Both the position numbers and the translations under genes were made by a program. A model generated the notes under the pieces. It was not told the DNA's origin and searched no databases. It saw only the letters and a program-made list of their open reading frames with translations. Positions 14,455 through 22,418 of a DNA stretch of 22,539 bases are shown here, piece after piece. The DNA lies in the NCBI GenBank assembly GCA_964370635.1, contig CAYJJU010000027.1:1-22539 (forward strand), written 5' to 3'. Source of the stretch: SIG603 sp964370635 (GTDB lineage Bacteria; Bacillota; Clostridia; Oscillospirales; Acutalibacteraceae). Within the stretch, counting starts at the first letter, position 1; each line of letters opens with the position of its first letter.

Positions 14455-15540
14455 ATGAAAGAAAGTTTAGCCACAAAAAGAGCGAGGGAACGTGATTATT
14501 TCCAAAATCCTCAGTGGTTTTGCGACTTTGACATTTCACCACTTAAGGGCTGCTTTGAGCCCGAAGAGGGCGTTCACAGGCGTGACCCCAGCTCAGTAAT
14601 AAAACACGGCGACGATTTTTATGTGTACTACACAAAATCTGTCGGCCCTCATGTAGGCTTTGGAAACCCGGATTTATCTAAAAAAGTTTTCCCTTGGGAT
14701 TACTCTGAAATTTGGGTGGCAACTTCAAAAGACGGCTACACATGGAGTGAAAAAAATCTTGTGATTAAAACCGGGGACAAGGGCGCTTATGACGAGCGCT
14801 CTGTCTTCACGCCCGAAATTTTAGTCCATGAAAATAAATTTTATGTCGTGTATCAAACTGTAGAAAATCCATATGTAAACCGAGTTTTTGAAAATATTTC
14901 CATAGCCGTGTCAGACTCACCCTTAGGGCCTTTTAAAAAGTCCGATAAACCCATTTTAACTCCGACAAAAGACGGAATTTGGGAGGGCGACGAAGACAAT
15001 AGATTTCTTGTAAAGAAAAAAGGAAGCTTCGACAGCCATAAAGTGCACGACCCACTGTTATTCTTTTTTAACAATAAATTCTACCTTTATTATAAAGGCG
15101 AACCCATGGGCGAAGAGATTTTCATGGGTGGACGTGAGACAAAGTGGGGGCTTGCAATAGCCGAAAATCCATTTGGACCGTATGAGAGGTGCGAGTACAA
15201 CCCCATAACAAACAGCGGTCATGAAACCTGTCTTTGGAAATACAAAAACGGCTTTGCGGCATTTTTGCGAACAGACGGTGTAGAGAAAAACACCCTGCAA
15301 TTTGCACAGGACGGAATTAATTTTGAGATAAAATCAGTAATTAAATTTGGCCCCGAAGCCTCCGGCCCGTTTAGAGGCACAGAAGATTTTGACGACCCAC
15401 TACAGGGCATGAAATGGGGACTTTCCCATAATGTAGAGAGTGAGTGGGGATACATAGTCCGCTTTGATTTAAACACAAATCAAAGAGATATCTATATGTC
15501 AAAAGAGGTAAAAAAAGCCGACGGCGCAAAACTTCATTAG
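14455..15540 (+). CDS. GH117-like glycoside hydrolase (five-bladed beta-propeller)
   Basis: A 361-residue protein of the GH43/GH32/GH117-type propeller superfamily, closest in pattern to GH117 3,6-anhydro-alpha-L-galactosidases, which take anhydrogalactose off neoagaro-oligosaccharides. GH117-like hallmarks are RRDPSSVIK (Asp44), DERSVFTPEIL, GDEDNRF, SHKVHDPLLFFF (Asp199), YYKGEPMGE, NSGHETCLW (His256-Glu257) and GVEKNTLQFAQDGINFEI. In GH117 a histidine rather than a carboxylate is thought to be the general acid. The equivalent here would be His256. There is no signal peptide, so the substrate must be imported. It is the third gene of the adhE run (13-base gap, AAGAGGT site). No agarase, porphyranase or anhydrogalactose genes are visible, so the true substrate may differ. 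Confidence 0.75.
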   Translation: MKESLATKRARERDYFQNPQWFCDFDISPLKGCFEPEEGVHRRDPSSVIKHGDDFYVYYTKSVGPHVGFGNPDLSKKVFPWDYSEIWVATSKDGYTWSEKNLVIKTGDKGAYDERSVFTPEILVHENKFYVVYQTVENPYVNRVFENISIAVSDSPLGPFKKSDKPILTPTKDGIWEGDEDNRFLVKKKGSFDSHKVHDPLLFFFNNKFYLYYKGEPMGEEIFMGGRETKWGLAIAENPFGPYERCEYNPITNSGHETCLWKYKNGFAAFLRTDGVEKNTLQFAQDGINFEIKSVIKFGPEASGPFRGTEDFDDPLQGMKWGLSHNVESEWGYIVRFDLNTNQRDIYMSKEVKKADGAKLH

Positions 15541-15576
15541 TTAATTAATAATTAATAGTTAATAATGAATAATTGC
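15541..15576. repeat. AT-rich heptanucleotide repeat
   Basis: Directly after the glycosidase stop codon, degenerate 7-base units of the ATAATTA type (ATAATTA, ATAGTTA, ATAATGA, ATAATTG) run in tandem. A similar tract follows typA at 18756-18798. Confidence 0.65.
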
Positions 15577-15591
15577 AGATAATTGGCAAAA

Positions 15592-15623
15592 AAATGCTGT
15601 GATGAAAATTCATCACAGCATTT
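15592..15623. terminator. Convergent terminator, mainly for the LCP gene
   Basis: AAATGCTGTGATGA (15592-15605) pairs perfectly with TCATCACAGCATTT (15610-15623). On the minus strand it is followed by seven Ts, which fits termination of the LCP gene. On the plus strand only TTTAAATTT follows. Confidence 0.85.
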
Positions 15624-15627
15624 AAAT

Positions 15628-16713
15628 TTACTCTTCTACTTCGGTTTCCTCGTCTATGTCGATTGCATCTTCATAGATAAATTCGTGTATCACTTTTGAG
15701 TCTGCCTCTAAATCACTAAACCACATCCAGCTGCCATTTTCTAAGCCGCTTGATAGACTTTCGTTGCCTTCATAGTTTGGAACGCTTAGAGTTTCAATGC
15801 CAAATCCGCCTGTTGCAAATGGGATAAACCCTAAAATATCGCCGATATCGAGTGAAGTTTCACACAGATAACTTACTTGATTTACAAGGTCGGGATACTC
15901 CCCTGCCGGAATTTCCGGAATTTTATTTAACAGTGAAGTCATAACCTCTTGCTGTCTTAAGGCTCTTTCCGTGTCACTGCCCACGCTTCTAATTCTTGCG
16001 TAAGCCACAGCCTGCACGCCGTTAAGCTCTATAAGACCCGTATTGTATTGTCTATATGCACCTTGTCCAAGCTCTAGCAAGCTTTGATTAATAAAGTACA
16101 TTTCGTCGCTTGTAACGTCTACTGTAACTCCGCCAAAGGCGTCTACTATCTCTGCCATGTTGTAAAAGTTTACCGTAACATAGTCTTCAATATTCAAATT
16201 AAAGTTTTGGTTTAAAGTCCTCACAGCGCCCTCTGCACCGTGGTAGACGTAGGCATGGGTAATTTTGTCATAGTCAGGCTCGTCTGTATCAGAAATATTT
16301 ACCTTAGTATCTCTTAAAATTGAAGTTAGTTTAATGTTATTTGTCGCCTCATCAATTGATAAAATCATTACAACGTCTGAGCGACCACTAAAACTATCGT
16401 ACCTTGAGTCAAGTCCAAAAAGTGCAATGTTTGTGACCCCTGGGTTTTCCTCTGCGATTTCTACAGCCTCCGAGGTTATTCCCAGCTCTTCCTTATCCTC
16501 TGTTATTACAGTAGTGCTAAGGCCTGCAAGCACATAGTTTGAAACATATAATGCAGCCGCACCAAAAAGTATTAAAACTATGCTAAAAAAGCAGATAAGA
16601 CTTTTAATTATTACGTGCTTTTTCTTCCTCTTTGGAGCATTTTTAACTTTTTTATATTCCGATTTAGAAGAATAGCTTGAAAGCTCTTCAAAATCTTTTT
16701 TATTTTTAGCCAT
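15628..16713 (-). CDS. LytR-CpsA-Psr (LCP) family cell-wall phosphotransferase
   Basis: A 361-residue single-pass membrane protein with a basic cytoplasmic N-terminus (1-33), a helix (about 34-57) and an outside LCP domain (about 93-240). LCP proteins move undecaprenyl-linked anionic or capsular glycopolymers onto peptidoglycan. Key motifs are NIALFGLDSRYDSFSGRSDV (polyprenyl-phosphate and metal site), LTSILRDTKV (Arg-Asp; the usual Pro is Leu here), ITHAYVYHGAEGAVRTLNQN, and VAYARIRSVGSDTERALRQQ with the conserved arginines. The C-terminus is acidic (EDAIDIDEETEVEE). A GAAAGGG site precedes the ATG, and a perfect promoter lies at 16768-16796. No polymer synthesis genes are nearby, so the polymer is unknown. 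Confidence 0.92.
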   Translation of the reverse strand: MAKNKKDFEELSSYSSKSEYKKVKNAPKRKKKHVIIKSLICFFSIVLILFGAAALYVSNYVLAGLSTTVITEDKEELGITSEAVEIAEENPGVTNIALFGLDSRYDSFSGRSDVVMILSIDEATNNIKLTSILRDTKVNISDTDEPDYDKITHAYVYHGAEGAVRTLNQNFNLNIEDYVTVNFYNMAEIVDAFGGVTVDVTSDEMYFINQSLLELGQGAYRQYNTGLIELNGVQAVAYARIRSVGSDTERALRQQEVMTSLLNKIPEIPAGEYPDLVNQVSYLCETSLDIGDILGFIPFATGGFGIETLSVPNYEGNESLSSGLENGSWMWFSDLEADSKVIHEFIYEDAIDIDEETEVEE

Positions 16714-16767
16714 AATAAAGTTTCCCTTTCATAAATGACATCTAAATTTTTGGATAAATACCTTGTA

Positions 16768-16796
16768 ATTATACCTTAAATAGCGAAAAATGTCAA
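16768..16796 (-). promoter_or_regulatory. Consensus promoter of the LCP gene
   Basis: Minus strand: TTGACA (16796-16791), 17 bases, TATAAT (16773-16768), perfect at both hexamers. It gives a leader of about 45 bases. Confidence 0.85.
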
Positions 16797-16843
16797 TGAA
16801 TAATAAAATTTGCAATATTCACAATCAAACAAGCATATAATTA

Positions 16844-16872
16844 TTGAATATTCCTCCTTAATGTGGTATAAT
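16844..16872 (+). promoter_or_regulatory. typA promoter with extended -10 and leader hairpin
   Basis: TTGAAT (16844-16849), 17 bases, TATAAT (16867-16872), preceded by TGG for an extended -10. A small perfect hairpin TAGCCC-TGT-GGGCTA (16891-16905) follows in the leader, before the ribosome site. Confidence 0.8.
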
Positions 16873-16918
16873 AATTTGATTAATGATTGATAGCCCTGTG
16901 GGCTAAATTGAAAGGAAA

Positions 16919-18757
16919 ATGCGAGTAATAATGTTAAACGAAAAAGTAAGAGAAAATTTAAGGAATGTGGCAATAATTGCCCACGTTGACCACGGAAAAA
17001 CGACTTTAGTAGACCAGCTTTTAAAACAAAGCGGAATATTTAGGGTCAACGAAAATGTAGCCGAGCGTGTAATGGACTCGGGCGATTTAGAAAGAGAGCG
17101 TGGAATTACCATACTTTCAAAAAACACTGCAGTAATGTATAAGGACACAAAAATAAATATAGTAGACACACCGGGACATGCCGATTTCGGCGGTGAAGTT
17201 GAACGTATTTTGATGATGGTTGACGGAGTTGTGCTGTTGGTTGACGCCTTTGAGGGCTGTATGCCACAGACAAGGTTTGTTCTTAAAAAAGCCTTAAGCC
17301 TTGGCAAAAAACCATTGGTTGTTGTTAATAAAATAGACAGGCCGGGCGCTAGACCCCATGAGGTAGTCGACGAAGTTTTAGATCTTTTCATAGAGCTTGG
17401 TGCCGACGATGACCAACTTGAGTTCCCCGTTGTATATGCATCTTCAAGAGACGGCTATGCAATGAACGAGCCCGACGAAAAATCCGATGACATGACAGCG
17501 CTTTTTGAGGCGATAGTAAGGGAAATTCCTGCGCCAAAAGGCGACGGTGACGCACCGCTTCAAATTCTTTTTTCAAATATCGATTATGATGAATATGTGG
17601 GAAGAATAGGAGTAGGCCGTGTCGAAAGAGGCAGTGTAAAACTTGGGCAAGCGGTAATGGTTTGCTCTGAAGACGACAAGCCTAAAAATGCAAGAATCAC
17701 TAAACTTTATCAGTTTGAAGGACTTAAAAGAGTGGAGTACGACACCGCAAGTGTTGGCGACATAGTATGTGTGTCCGGCATAGCAGATTTAAACATCGGC
17801 GAGACAGCCTGTGCGCTTGACTGTGTAGAGCCTCTCCCCTTTGTAAAAATTGATGAACCCACGGTTTCTATGATGTTCATGGTTAACAACTCTCCCTTTG
17901 CAGGAAAAGAGGGCAAATTTGTAACCTCAAGAAACCTGCGTGATAGGTTATTTAAGGAAGTTGAAACTAATGTTGCGATGAGGGTTGAAGAAACAGACAG
18001 CGCCGACACCTTTAAGGTATCAGGCAGAGGCGAGCTTCACCTTTCCATATTAATAGAGCAAATGCGTCGCCAAAACTACGAGTTTCAAGTATCACGTCCA
18101 CAAGTTATATTTAAAAGAGATAAAAGAGACAAGGTTTTAGAGCCTATAGAGCTATTAATGATAGAGGTGCCGGACTCATATGTTGGTGCCGTAATGGAAA
18201 AACTAGGAAGCCGCAAGGCAGAGATAGTAAACATGGGCACACGTGAATCGGGCATCACTCACATGGAATTTAAAATTCCTGCAAGAGGACTCATGGGTTA
18301 TCGCTCAGAATTTTTGTCCGACACAAACGGAAACGGCATAATGAACCATGTTTTTGAGGGATATGACGAGTTTAAGGGTGATATAATCCAAAGAACACAA
18401 GGCTCATTAGTGGTACACGAAACGGGTGAATCGACAGCCTACGGACTTTTCTCCGCACAAGACAGGGGAAGACTTTTCATAGGACCCGGCATACCGGTCT
18501 ATGAGGGCATGGTAGTTGGAGCAAACCCTAAAAATGAAGATATCGTAATAAATGTATGTAAGAAAAAACATGCTACAAACACAAGGTCATCTGGTTCTGA
18601 CGATGCGCTAAAACTGACACCTGCATCAAAACTCAGCCTAGAGCAGTGCCTAGAATTTATTGCAGACGACGAGTTGGTTGAAATCACACCAAAATCTGTG
18701 AGAATGAGAAAAATAGTGCTCGCAAAAGAACTCAGAATGAAAAAACCTAAGAAATAA
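16919..18757 (+). CDS. typA: Translational GTPase TypA/BipA
   Basis: A 612-residue ribosome-binding GTPase of normal length, acting in ribosome assembly and stress or cold adaptation. G1 is AHVDHGKTT (21-29), the switch has ERGITI, G3 is DTPGHADFGGEVERI and G4 is NKIDRPGARP. Domain II/III and the BipA-specific C-terminus follow (GRLFIGPGIPVYEGMVVG, then THTRSSG-like TNTRSSGSDDALKL). Two starts are possible: ATG 16919, very close to the AAAGGAAA site, or ATG 16931, which gives the common MLNEKVR opening but is far from it. It has its own promoter and may lead the genes that follow, though an AT repeat lies between. Confidence 0.96.
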   Translation: MRVIMLNEKVRENLRNVAIIAHVDHGKTTLVDQLLKQSGIFRVNENVAERVMDSGDLERERGITILSKNTAVMYKDTKINIVDTPGHADFGGEVERILMMVDGVVLLVDAFEGCMPQTRFVLKKALSLGKKPLVVVNKIDRPGARPHEVVDEVLDLFIELGADDDQLEFPVVYASSRDGYAMNEPDEKSDDMTALFEAIVREIPAPKGDGDAPLQILFSNIDYDEYVGRIGVGRVERGSVKLGQAVMVCSEDDKPKNARITKLYQFEGLKRVEYDTASVGDIVCVSGIADLNIGETACALDCVEPLPFVKIDEPTVSMMFMVNNSPFAGKEGKFVTSRNLRDRLFKEVETNVAMRVEETDSADTFKVSGRGELHLSILIEQMRRQNYEFQVSRPQVIFKRDKRDKVLEPIELLMIEVPDSYVGAVMEKLGSRKAEIVNMGTRESGITHMEFKIPARGLMGYRSEFLSDTNGNGIMNHVFEGYDEFKGDIIQRTQGSLVVHETGESTAYGLFSAQDRGRLFIGPGIPVYEGMVVGANPKNEDIVINVCKKKHATNTRSSGSDDALKLTPASKLSLEQCLEFIADDELVEITPKSVRMRKIVLAKELRMKKPKK

Positions 18758-18798
18758 TTAATAATCAATAATTAATAATTAATAATTATTAGTTAATA
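18756..18798. repeat. AT-rich heptanucleotide repeat after typA
   Basis: Tandem 7-base units (TTAATAA, TCAATAA, TTAATAA, TTAATAA, TTATTAG, TTAATAC) start at the typA stop codon and end just before the ribosome site of the next gene. Same type as 15541-15576. Confidence 0.7.
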
Positions 18799-18817
18799 CC
18801 GGAAAGGAGGGAAAAGC

Positions 18818-20527
18818 TTGAATTTTGTAATACTTGACTTGGAGTGGAATGCTTCATACAGCAAAAAAGCTAAATCTTATATCAACGAGATTATCGAGTT
18901 TGGCGCAGTAAAATGCGACGAAAACTTAAATTTAATAAGCACTTTTTCCTCTTTGGTTTCACTCCAAATTGGAGAAAAAATAAGCTCCGTTATAAGCGAG
19001 CTTACAAACATAAAAAATGAGGAGCTAGACAACGCCTTGCAGTACACGCAAGTTGTCAGCAAGTTTAAAAAATGGGCGGGAGAAAATATTTTGCTCACTT
19101 TTGGCACCTCAGATGTTTTATCACTAATACAAAACTGCAAGTATTTTAGTGGCGACAGGAAAATACCTTTTCTTACTAAATATGTCAATTTGCAAGAGTA
19201 TTTTCAAAGCTTTATGAAAGATGAAGCTACTCCACTTTTAGAAAACCAAAAGCAAATTAGTCTTATAAACGCCGCTAAACTGCTTGGCATTGACACCGAC
19301 AGCATGAATATGCACAGGGCCTGCGACGACAGCCTGCTTGCCTATGAAATTTTAAAGAGAATTTATAATAAAAAAGACATAGCCTCCTTTATACAGGATG
19401 CACAAGCAGAAGAATTTTATGATAAAATGACATTTAAAACCAATATCATAATTGACTCAAGGCATCATTTAGTCGACAAAGAGCAGCTTAAATTCACCTG
19501 CGAAAAATGCAGCGGAAAAGCCGTGAAAAAAAGCGGTTGGATGGTAAAAAACAAACGACTTTTTGCGGAGTTTCGTTGTAGAAATTGCGGTTACGAATTT
19601 TTGGGCAGAGTGCAAATAAAAGAGAAGTATGAGGGGATTACGATAAGCAAAAAAACCTCTCCTTTATCAAAAATAGAAAAGCCCAGAAAAGCCATGAATG
19701 ACACTATTTCCAACATGAATTTAAAAATAGTAAAGGGCGTTGGACTTCTCACATTTAATACCTGGGAGGGTTTTGAGGGCATAAAACATGCTTTTTCAAC
19801 AAGAATAGGCGGAGTTTCAACGGGAATTTACGCCAGCATGAATCTTGCAACAGACAGAAGCGATAACCCTAAGAATGTAGAGGAAAATTACAGGCGCATG
19901 ACAAACGCCTTAGGTGTTAGCAGGGACAGCTTGGTATGCGGGGCGCAAACACACACGACAAATGTCTGTGTAATGGGTGCCGAGCATATTGGCCTTTTGG
20001 CAAAGGAAAAGCTGGAGCTTTTTGACACCGACGGAATAGATGCGATATGTACAAACCAAAACGACATTACCCTTACAATTTACGCCGCCGACTGTGTTCC
20101 AATTTATTTTTACGACCCTGTAAAAAAAGCAATAGCACTTGCGCATGCAGGTTGGCGTGGAACGGTTTCTAACATTGCAGGAAACACTGTAGCTAAGCTT
20201 ACCGAGGAATATGGGTGTAACCCAGAGGACATAAAAGTCGCTATAGGCCCGTCCATATCCTTCGAAAGCTTTGAGGTGGATAAACCCTGTGCGGACGAAT
20301 TTTTGGCGCTTGACGGCAGTGAAAATTTCGTTAGGCACATCAAAGAAGAGAAATATAAGGTTGATTTATGGCAGTGCAATAAGAGTTTTTTAATTAAAAG
20401 TGGCATTAAAGACACGAACATCGTTATAGGCGGTGTTTGCAGTGTAAATAACAGTGACCTTGTTTTCTCCCATAGGGTAACAAAGGGAAGAAGAGGACAT
20501 AATGCGGCGTTTTTGCGCTTAAATTAG
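18818..20527 (+). CDS. pgeF: Fusion: DEDDh 3'-5' exonuclease + zinc ribbon + PgeF/YfiH enzyme
   Basis: A 569-residue single reading frame. The start is TTG 18818 with a strong AAAGGAGG 7 bases upstream, and no earlier in-frame start looks better. Residues 1-190 are an ERI-1/KapD-like DEDDh exonuclease: Asp7 and Glu9 in LDLEW, Asp99 in FGTSD, and His166/Asp171 in MHRACDD. Residues 228-257 are a zinc ribbon with two CxxC knuckles (CEKC, CRNC). After a basic linker, residues about 300-569 are PgeF (YfiH/DUF152), with the metal site His379 (AQTHT), Cys426 (YAADCVP) and His443 (AHAGWRGT). PgeF proteins remove wrongly built UDP-MurNAc-L-Ser. Relatives (YlmD, LACC1) also act on purine nucleosides. 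No ribosome site precedes the internal ATGs at 19694 or 19715, so one chain is expected. Confidence 0.9.
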   Translation: MNFVILDLEWNASYSKKAKSYINEIIEFGAVKCDENLNLISTFSSLVSLQIGEKISSVISELTNIKNEELDNALQYTQVVSKFKKWAGENILLTFGTSDVLSLIQNCKYFSGDRKIPFLTKYVNLQEYFQSFMKDEATPLLENQKQISLINAAKLLGIDTDSMNMHRACDDSLLAYEILKRIYNKKDIASFIQDAQAEEFYDKMTFKTNIIIDSRHHLVDKEQLKFTCEKCSGKAVKKSGWMVKNKRLFAEFRCRNCGYEFLGRVQIKEKYEGITISKKTSPLSKIEKPRKAMNDTISNMNLKIVKGVGLLTFNTWEGFEGIKHAFSTRIGGVSTGIYASMNLATDRSDNPKNVEENYRRMTNALGVSRDSLVCGAQTHTTNVCVMGAEHIGLLAKEKLELFDTDGIDAICTNQNDITLTIYAADCVPIYFYDPVKKAIALAHAGWRGTVSNIAGNTVAKLTEEYGCNPEDIKVAIGPSISFESFEVDKPCADEFLALDGSENFVRHIKEEKYKVDLWQCNKSFLIKSGIKDTNIVIGGVCSVNNSDLVFSHRVTKGRRGHNAAFLRLN

Positions 20528-20537
20528 TGAGGTAAAT

Positions 20538-21869
20538 ATGGATTTTAATAAAATAAACCGAGAACTTTTTTCTTTTATTGACGGCAGTCCTACAGCGTTT
20601 CATGCGGTGAAGTCCGTGGAGTGCGAGCTTGAAAAAGCAGGCTTTAAAAGACTTTCAGAGGCCGAAAAATGGGATATTAAAGAAGGCCAAAAATATTTTG
20701 TAACTAGAAATCAATCATCAATAATCGCATTTACCCTGCCAAAATCTATTTATAAGGGCTTTTTAATCACCGCCGCCCATTCCGACTCACCCTCGTTTAA
20801 GGTGAAGGAAAACGGCGAAATTAAAGAAGACGCAATGTACACAAAGCTTAACACAGAACCCTATGGTGGCATGATAATGTCCTCATGGATGGACAGGCCA
20901 CTCTCCCTTGCAGGTAGGGCGGTAATTAAGACGCAAAACGGCATAAAATCCACTCTTTTTAACGTGGATAGAGACGTTTTGCTCATACCCAACATGGCAA
21001 TCCACATGCAAAGAGAGATAAACAAGGGCTATGCCTTTAATCCTCAAGTCGACATGCTGCCACTTTTGGGCGATGAAAATGCAGACTACAAAAAGCTTAT
21101 TGCCGACGAAGCTTGTGAGGATAAAAAAGACATTTTAAGCATTGAAGCCTTTTTATATGTAAGAGAAAAAGGCAAAAACATCGGCTATAACGGCGAATTT
21201 ATACAGTCACCAAGGCTTGACGATTTACAGTGCAGTTTTTCTTGCCTAAAGGCATTTTTAAACAGTGAAAGCAAAAGTCACGTAAATGTGTTTTCTATGT
21301 TTGATAACGAAGAAGTCGGAAGCTCTACAAAGCAGGGTGCGGACTCAAGCTTTTTAAAAGATGTGCTTAAAAGAATTAATATCTGCCTAAAAAAAGACGA
21401 GGAAGACTTTATTTGTGATATTTCAAACAGCTTTATGGTGTCGGCAGACAATGCACATGCCGTGCACCCAAATTTTCCAAACAAGTCGGACTCTACAAAT
21501 AAAAATTACTTAAACCACGGCCCCGTAATTAAATTCAATTCAAACCAAAAATATACCACGGACGCCGTCTCCTCTGCGGTTTTTAAGACCTTGTGTGATG
21601 ACTGCGGCGTAAAATATCAGGTATTTCATAACCGCTCAGACGCTCCGGGCGGCTCTACACTTGGCAATATTTCAAATTCGCATGTATCGCTTAACAGCAT
21701 AGACATAGGTCTGCCCCAGCTTGCAATGCACTCTGCGGTTGAAACTGCGGGAAGCAAGGACACGCTTTACTTGATAGAGGTTTTAAAAGCCTTTTATTCT
21801 GCTTCTTTTTCGCAAAAAAGCGACGGCGAATATTTCACTCTTACGGAGGTAACTAATGAAAAAAATTAA
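20538..21869 (+). CDS. apeB: M18 family aminopeptidase
   Basis: Di-metal aspartyl-type aminopeptidase of 443 residues, cytoplasmic, normally a dodecamer that trims N-terminal acidic residues from peptides. Metal and catalytic residues are in place: His81 and Asp83 in AAHSDSPSFKVK, Asp228/Asp229 in SPRLDDL, Glu258/Glu259 in MFDNEEVGS, Asp304 in SADNAHAVHPN, and His398 in LAMHSAVE. The ATG at 20538 has a GAGGT site and lies 10 bases after the fusion gene's stop. Its own 3' end overlaps the lipoprotein gene by 14 bases, so the three genes form one operon. Confidence 0.95.
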   Translation: MDFNKINRELFSFIDGSPTAFHAVKSVECELEKAGFKRLSEAEKWDIKEGQKYFVTRNQSSIIAFTLPKSIYKGFLITAAHSDSPSFKVKENGEIKEDAMYTKLNTEPYGGMIMSSWMDRPLSLAGRAVIKTQNGIKSTLFNVDRDVLLIPNMAIHMQREINKGYAFNPQVDMLPLLGDENADYKKLIADEACEDKKDILSIEAFLYVREKGKNIGYNGEFIQSPRLDDLQCSFSCLKAFLNSESKSHVNVFSMFDNEEVGSSTKQGADSSFLKDVLKRINICLKKDEEDFICDISNSFMVSADNAHAVHPNFPNKSDSTNKNYLNHGPVIKFNSNQKYTTDAVSSAVFKTLCDDCGVKYQVFHNRSDAPGGSTLGNISNSHVSLNSIDIGLPQLAMHSAVETAGSKDTLYLIEVLKAFYSASFSQKSDGEYFTLTEVTNEKN

Positions 21870-22380
21870 ACTTGTGGTAGTCCTATTATTTGTGTCACTG
21901 TTTTTTACGGCCTGTTCAGAGCCCCAGCAAGTTTTTGTTGGAACCTACGAAGGCCATGCGGTAGAAATTACACCGCCCACAAACTGGGTGATGACTTCAT
22001 ACGACATGGGTGTTTCTTTTACGCCATTAAGCCAAACAAATATGCTCTCCACAATAACTGTGCAAGAGCATACAAACCAAATAGTTGAAGACATGATTTT
22101 GAACGAGGAAGAAGTCAAACAAATGGTAATCGATGAAATTAACGCCATGTCAGAAGATGAAACCTATGTTGATTTTAAAACTTTCGAAGTGAGAACTTTC
22201 GGCGAAAACTCAGGCATTTACGTGCTTGTGACCTATCAGTACAGCGGACATGAAATGAAGCAGGAACAGCTAATTTTTGACACCTCTTACGGTGCCGCAA
22301 GCATAACATTTTCAACCGTAGGCGATGAAGACATGGACGAATTATTCGATGAAGTAATTGAAGAACTTGTTATAAAATAG
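21856..22380 (+). CDS. Small lipoprotein, DcrB/PsbP-like
   Basis: A 174-residue protein with a signal peptide (KK start, hydrophobic 5-17) and a lipobox-like F-T-A-Cys20. Phe at -3 is less usual than Leu. The mature part begins with an acidic/Gln-rich spacer, then a DcrB- or PsbP-like pattern: an amphipathic start (YEGHAVEITPPTNWVM), beta strands, and the end YGAASITFSTVGDEDMDELF. The function of such lipoproteins is not known. GGAGGT stands 5 bases before the ATG, inside the end of the aminopeptidase gene, so translation is coupled. The last gene of the operon. Confidence 0.75.
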   Translation: MKKIKLVVVLLFVSLFFTACSEPQQVFVGTYEGHAVEITPPTNWVMTSYDMGVSFTPLSQTNMLSTITVQEHTNQIVEDMILNEEEVKQMVIDEINAMSEDETYVDFKTFEVRTFGENSGIYVLVTYQYSGHEMKQEQLIFDTSYGAASITFSTVGDEDMDELFDEVIEELVIK

Positions 22381-22385
22381 TTTAT

Positions 22386-22418
22386 AAAAAATCCGACCAG
22401 TTTTGGTCGGATTTTTTT
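22386..22418 (+). terminator. Terminator of the downstream operon
   Basis: AAAATCCGACCA pairs with TGGTCGGATTTT around a 4-base loop, followed by a T run to 22418. It begins 6 bases after the lipoprotein stop. Confidence 0.9.

Noticed and set aside
15190..15540. Agar-utilisation locus around the GH117-like gene
   Set aside because: No agarase, porphyranase, sulfatase, anhydrogalactose dehydrogenase or cycloisomerase is present in the window. Only the single GH117-like gene supports it.
16891..16905. TAGCCC/GGGCTA hairpin as a terminator or riboswitch before typA
   Set aside because: The stem is only 6 bp with no T run and no room for a ligand-binding fold. It is at most a small leader hairpin.
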